Of a DNA stretch of 6,520 bases, positions 5,352-6,520 are shown in pieces. This DNA comes from Aminicenans sp964648465. GTDB taxonomy: Bacteria > Acidobacteriota > Aminicenantia > Aminicenantales > Aminicenantaceae. A program made the translations under genes and the position numbers. The notes beneath the pieces are model-generated. The model did no database searches, was not told the DNA's origin, and was given only the letters and a program-made list of their open reading frames with translations. The stretch lies in contig CAZYMU010000063.1 of the NCBI GenBank assembly GCA_964648465.1, positions 1 through 6,520 of the forward strand, in the 5' to 3' direction. Positions within the stretch are counted from its first letter, which is position 1. Each line of letters opens with the position of its first letter.

Positions 5352-6440
5352 TTATTCCATCCGCCAAGTTATAAATACGTAATGATGGATCCAAATTGTA
5401 TTTCCCTCTTTGACTTCTATTGAATATTTAAATTGATAAGGTGAATAACAATAAGCCCTTATATTCTGAAACTCAACGGTTTTTAATCCTTGTTCCATGG
5501 TATAGTGCTGAGATCTTAGCAGACCTTTGCCTGTACTATAATGTCTATAAATTAGTACAGTAAATCCTCTCCAAATTGGATCTGAGTTTTTTATAGTTAA
5601 TTTTAAATCAAAGTAACAGTGATTTTCAGTCTTCTCGTAAGAATTGACATCGCGGGGTATTAATAGAGTCTTTCCTTCTCCATCGTTAAAAGGCAGCAGA
5701 CTTCCTCTTTTTCCTATAAACACAAGCCTGGGACTGAGTTCAAACGCCGCCTGCGACGTATAGACGGAGATGCTGAAACTGCTGTTGCTTTCATCCATGA
5801 CCGAATCATCCAGTGTTTTGACCTGAACTTTGTAATTTCCAGAAGGGATGTTTTCGGAAACGTTCCAAGCGAATAAGCCATCATTGTTGTTTGAATAAGT
5901 TTTAGAATAAAGATCTCCATTGTCTCTTTTTAACAAAACCTTAACGTTTTGATTCACTCTGCTACTTGTCCATCGAATGGAATAAGTGCGGCCTTTGTAC
6001 CAGCTCTCGCCCCCATTGGGATAAGTCACGTGAATACTCGGCGGTGTAACCAAAGTGAAAAATCCGTCACTTTCGTCTTTTACAGTTTCATCAAGGGTCA
6101 TAACATAAATTTTAAATTGATTGCCCTCTTGTCCAATCCCAGTGCTTGGAACATGGTAGAAGTAATTTCCGCTGTTGGGTGTACTGTTGGTTACATTGAA
6201 CCATCTTCCAGATGATGTTCCCCATTTGAGCTTTATCTTTACATTGCCACTGATTCCATGTGATTGCCAACGTATGGTGTAGTTATTTCCTTTTAGCCAA
6301 CTTTCACCTCCATTGGGAGAAAGTACTTTTATGCTTTTTAGAACTTGCAGTTGATTAGATTTAACTTTAAATTAGGAGTGGGAAAATGTTACTCCTGTGG
6401 CCAGAATTAAAATTAATAAGAATAGAAGTTTTTTCTTCAT
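5352..6440 (-). pseudogene. secreted protein with two Kre9/KNH-like modules, interrupted by TAA at codon 23
   Basis: Read from ATG at 6440-6438, which has a G5 ribosome site 5 nt upstream, the frame gives 22 residues of signal peptide (MKKKLLFLLILILATG...SHS), a TAA at 6374-6372, then an open frame to TAA at 5354-5352, 362 codons in total. Residues 36-130 and 135-227 are two tandem modules sharing I.V..PNGGESW.KG..Y.IRW.S and ending in a TLD(E/D)(T/S)V.DES motif. This is the pattern of the Kre9/KNH-like (Ser-Thr-rich GPI-anchored family) domain, found in bacteria on secreted surface or carbohydrate-related proteins. Residues 230-362 are a beta-rich domain I do not recognise. After the stop, the first ATG is at 6101 inside module 1 with no ribosome site; that surviving ORF (5352-6101) would lack the signal peptide. 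Because the frame is unchanged on both sides, one base substitution or a sequencing error explains it. Readthrough is possible but unsupported. Confidence 0.75.
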
Positions 6441-6445
6441 TTTAA

Positions 6446-6450
6446 CCCCC
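6446..6450 (-). promoter_or_regulatory. ribosome binding site of the Kre9/KNH-like gene
   Basis: On the - strand AGGGGG precedes ATG 6440 by 5 nt. It supports the full-length start upstream of the nonsense codon. No convincing -35/-10 pair is seen between it and the window edge. Confidence 0.5.
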
Positions 6451-6520
6451 TATAGAATAAAAATAATGGCTCCTATCCCATTTGTGTGGGTAAATTAGAG
6501 TAATTCAGCTTGCCACAATG

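Noticed and set aside
6477..6490. CCCA-TTTGTG-TGGG hairpin near the right edge
   Set aside because: A four-base stem with no T run is too weak to call a terminator or operator.
6495..6520. TGGCAAG on the - strand as a sigma54 -24 element for the Kre9-like gene
   Set aside because: The GG is not followed by GC after 10 bp, so the required -12 element is missing.

Overview
The window looks like an accessory stretch of a Gram-negative-type bacterial chromosome. All three sizeable + strand proteins start with signal peptides. One has a probable outer-membrane beta-barrel ending in Phe, one is a VWFA-related protein of the kind expanded in Acidobacteriota and Candidatus Aminicenantes, and the - strand gene carries tandem Kre9/KNH-like 'PNGGE...W' modules. 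An Aminicenantes/Acidobacteriota-like genome is my best guess, from protein families only. No rRNA, tRNA, CRISPR array, complete insertion sequence or phage gene is visible.

Layout. Bases 1-160 hold what may be the broken 3' end of a gene, mixed with rearranged fragments of a dispersed repeat. Gene 1 (227-784, +) is an unrecognised secreted 185 aa protein with its own sigma70-like promoter. The gap 785-1139 holds a TAAATAG/GGTCAGACC tandem array, repeat copy A and the promoter of gene 2. Gene 2 (1155-2444, +; TTG start preferred over an ATG at 1140) is signal peptide, SH3-like domain, long Lys-rich linker, then outer-membrane barrel. The gap 2445-2905 holds 142 bases with no convincing feature, repeat copy B, a perfect 12-bp palindrome, and overlapping sigma54-like and sigma70-like promoters. 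Gene 3 (2906-5074, +) is a 722 aa exported VWFA-related protein. The gap 5075-5351 holds repeat copy C and a short phased direct repeat. On the - strand, 6440-5352 is a secreted two-module Kre9/KNH-like gene. It is open throughout except for one TAA at codon 23, just after the signal peptide. Bases 6451-6520 show nothing I can support.

How the genes fit together. Each + strand gene is followed by a co-oriented repeat copy and the two downstream genes have their own promoter candidates, so these look like separately transcribed cell-envelope or secreted-protein genes rather than one operon. The clearest unexplained signals are the 119-bp repeat family (three indel-free copies), the sigma54-like promoter with an upstream palindrome at gene 3, and the single nonsense codon in the - strand gene. 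I see no recognisable defence, secretion or biosynthetic system. All calls come from reading the sequence; no database search was run.
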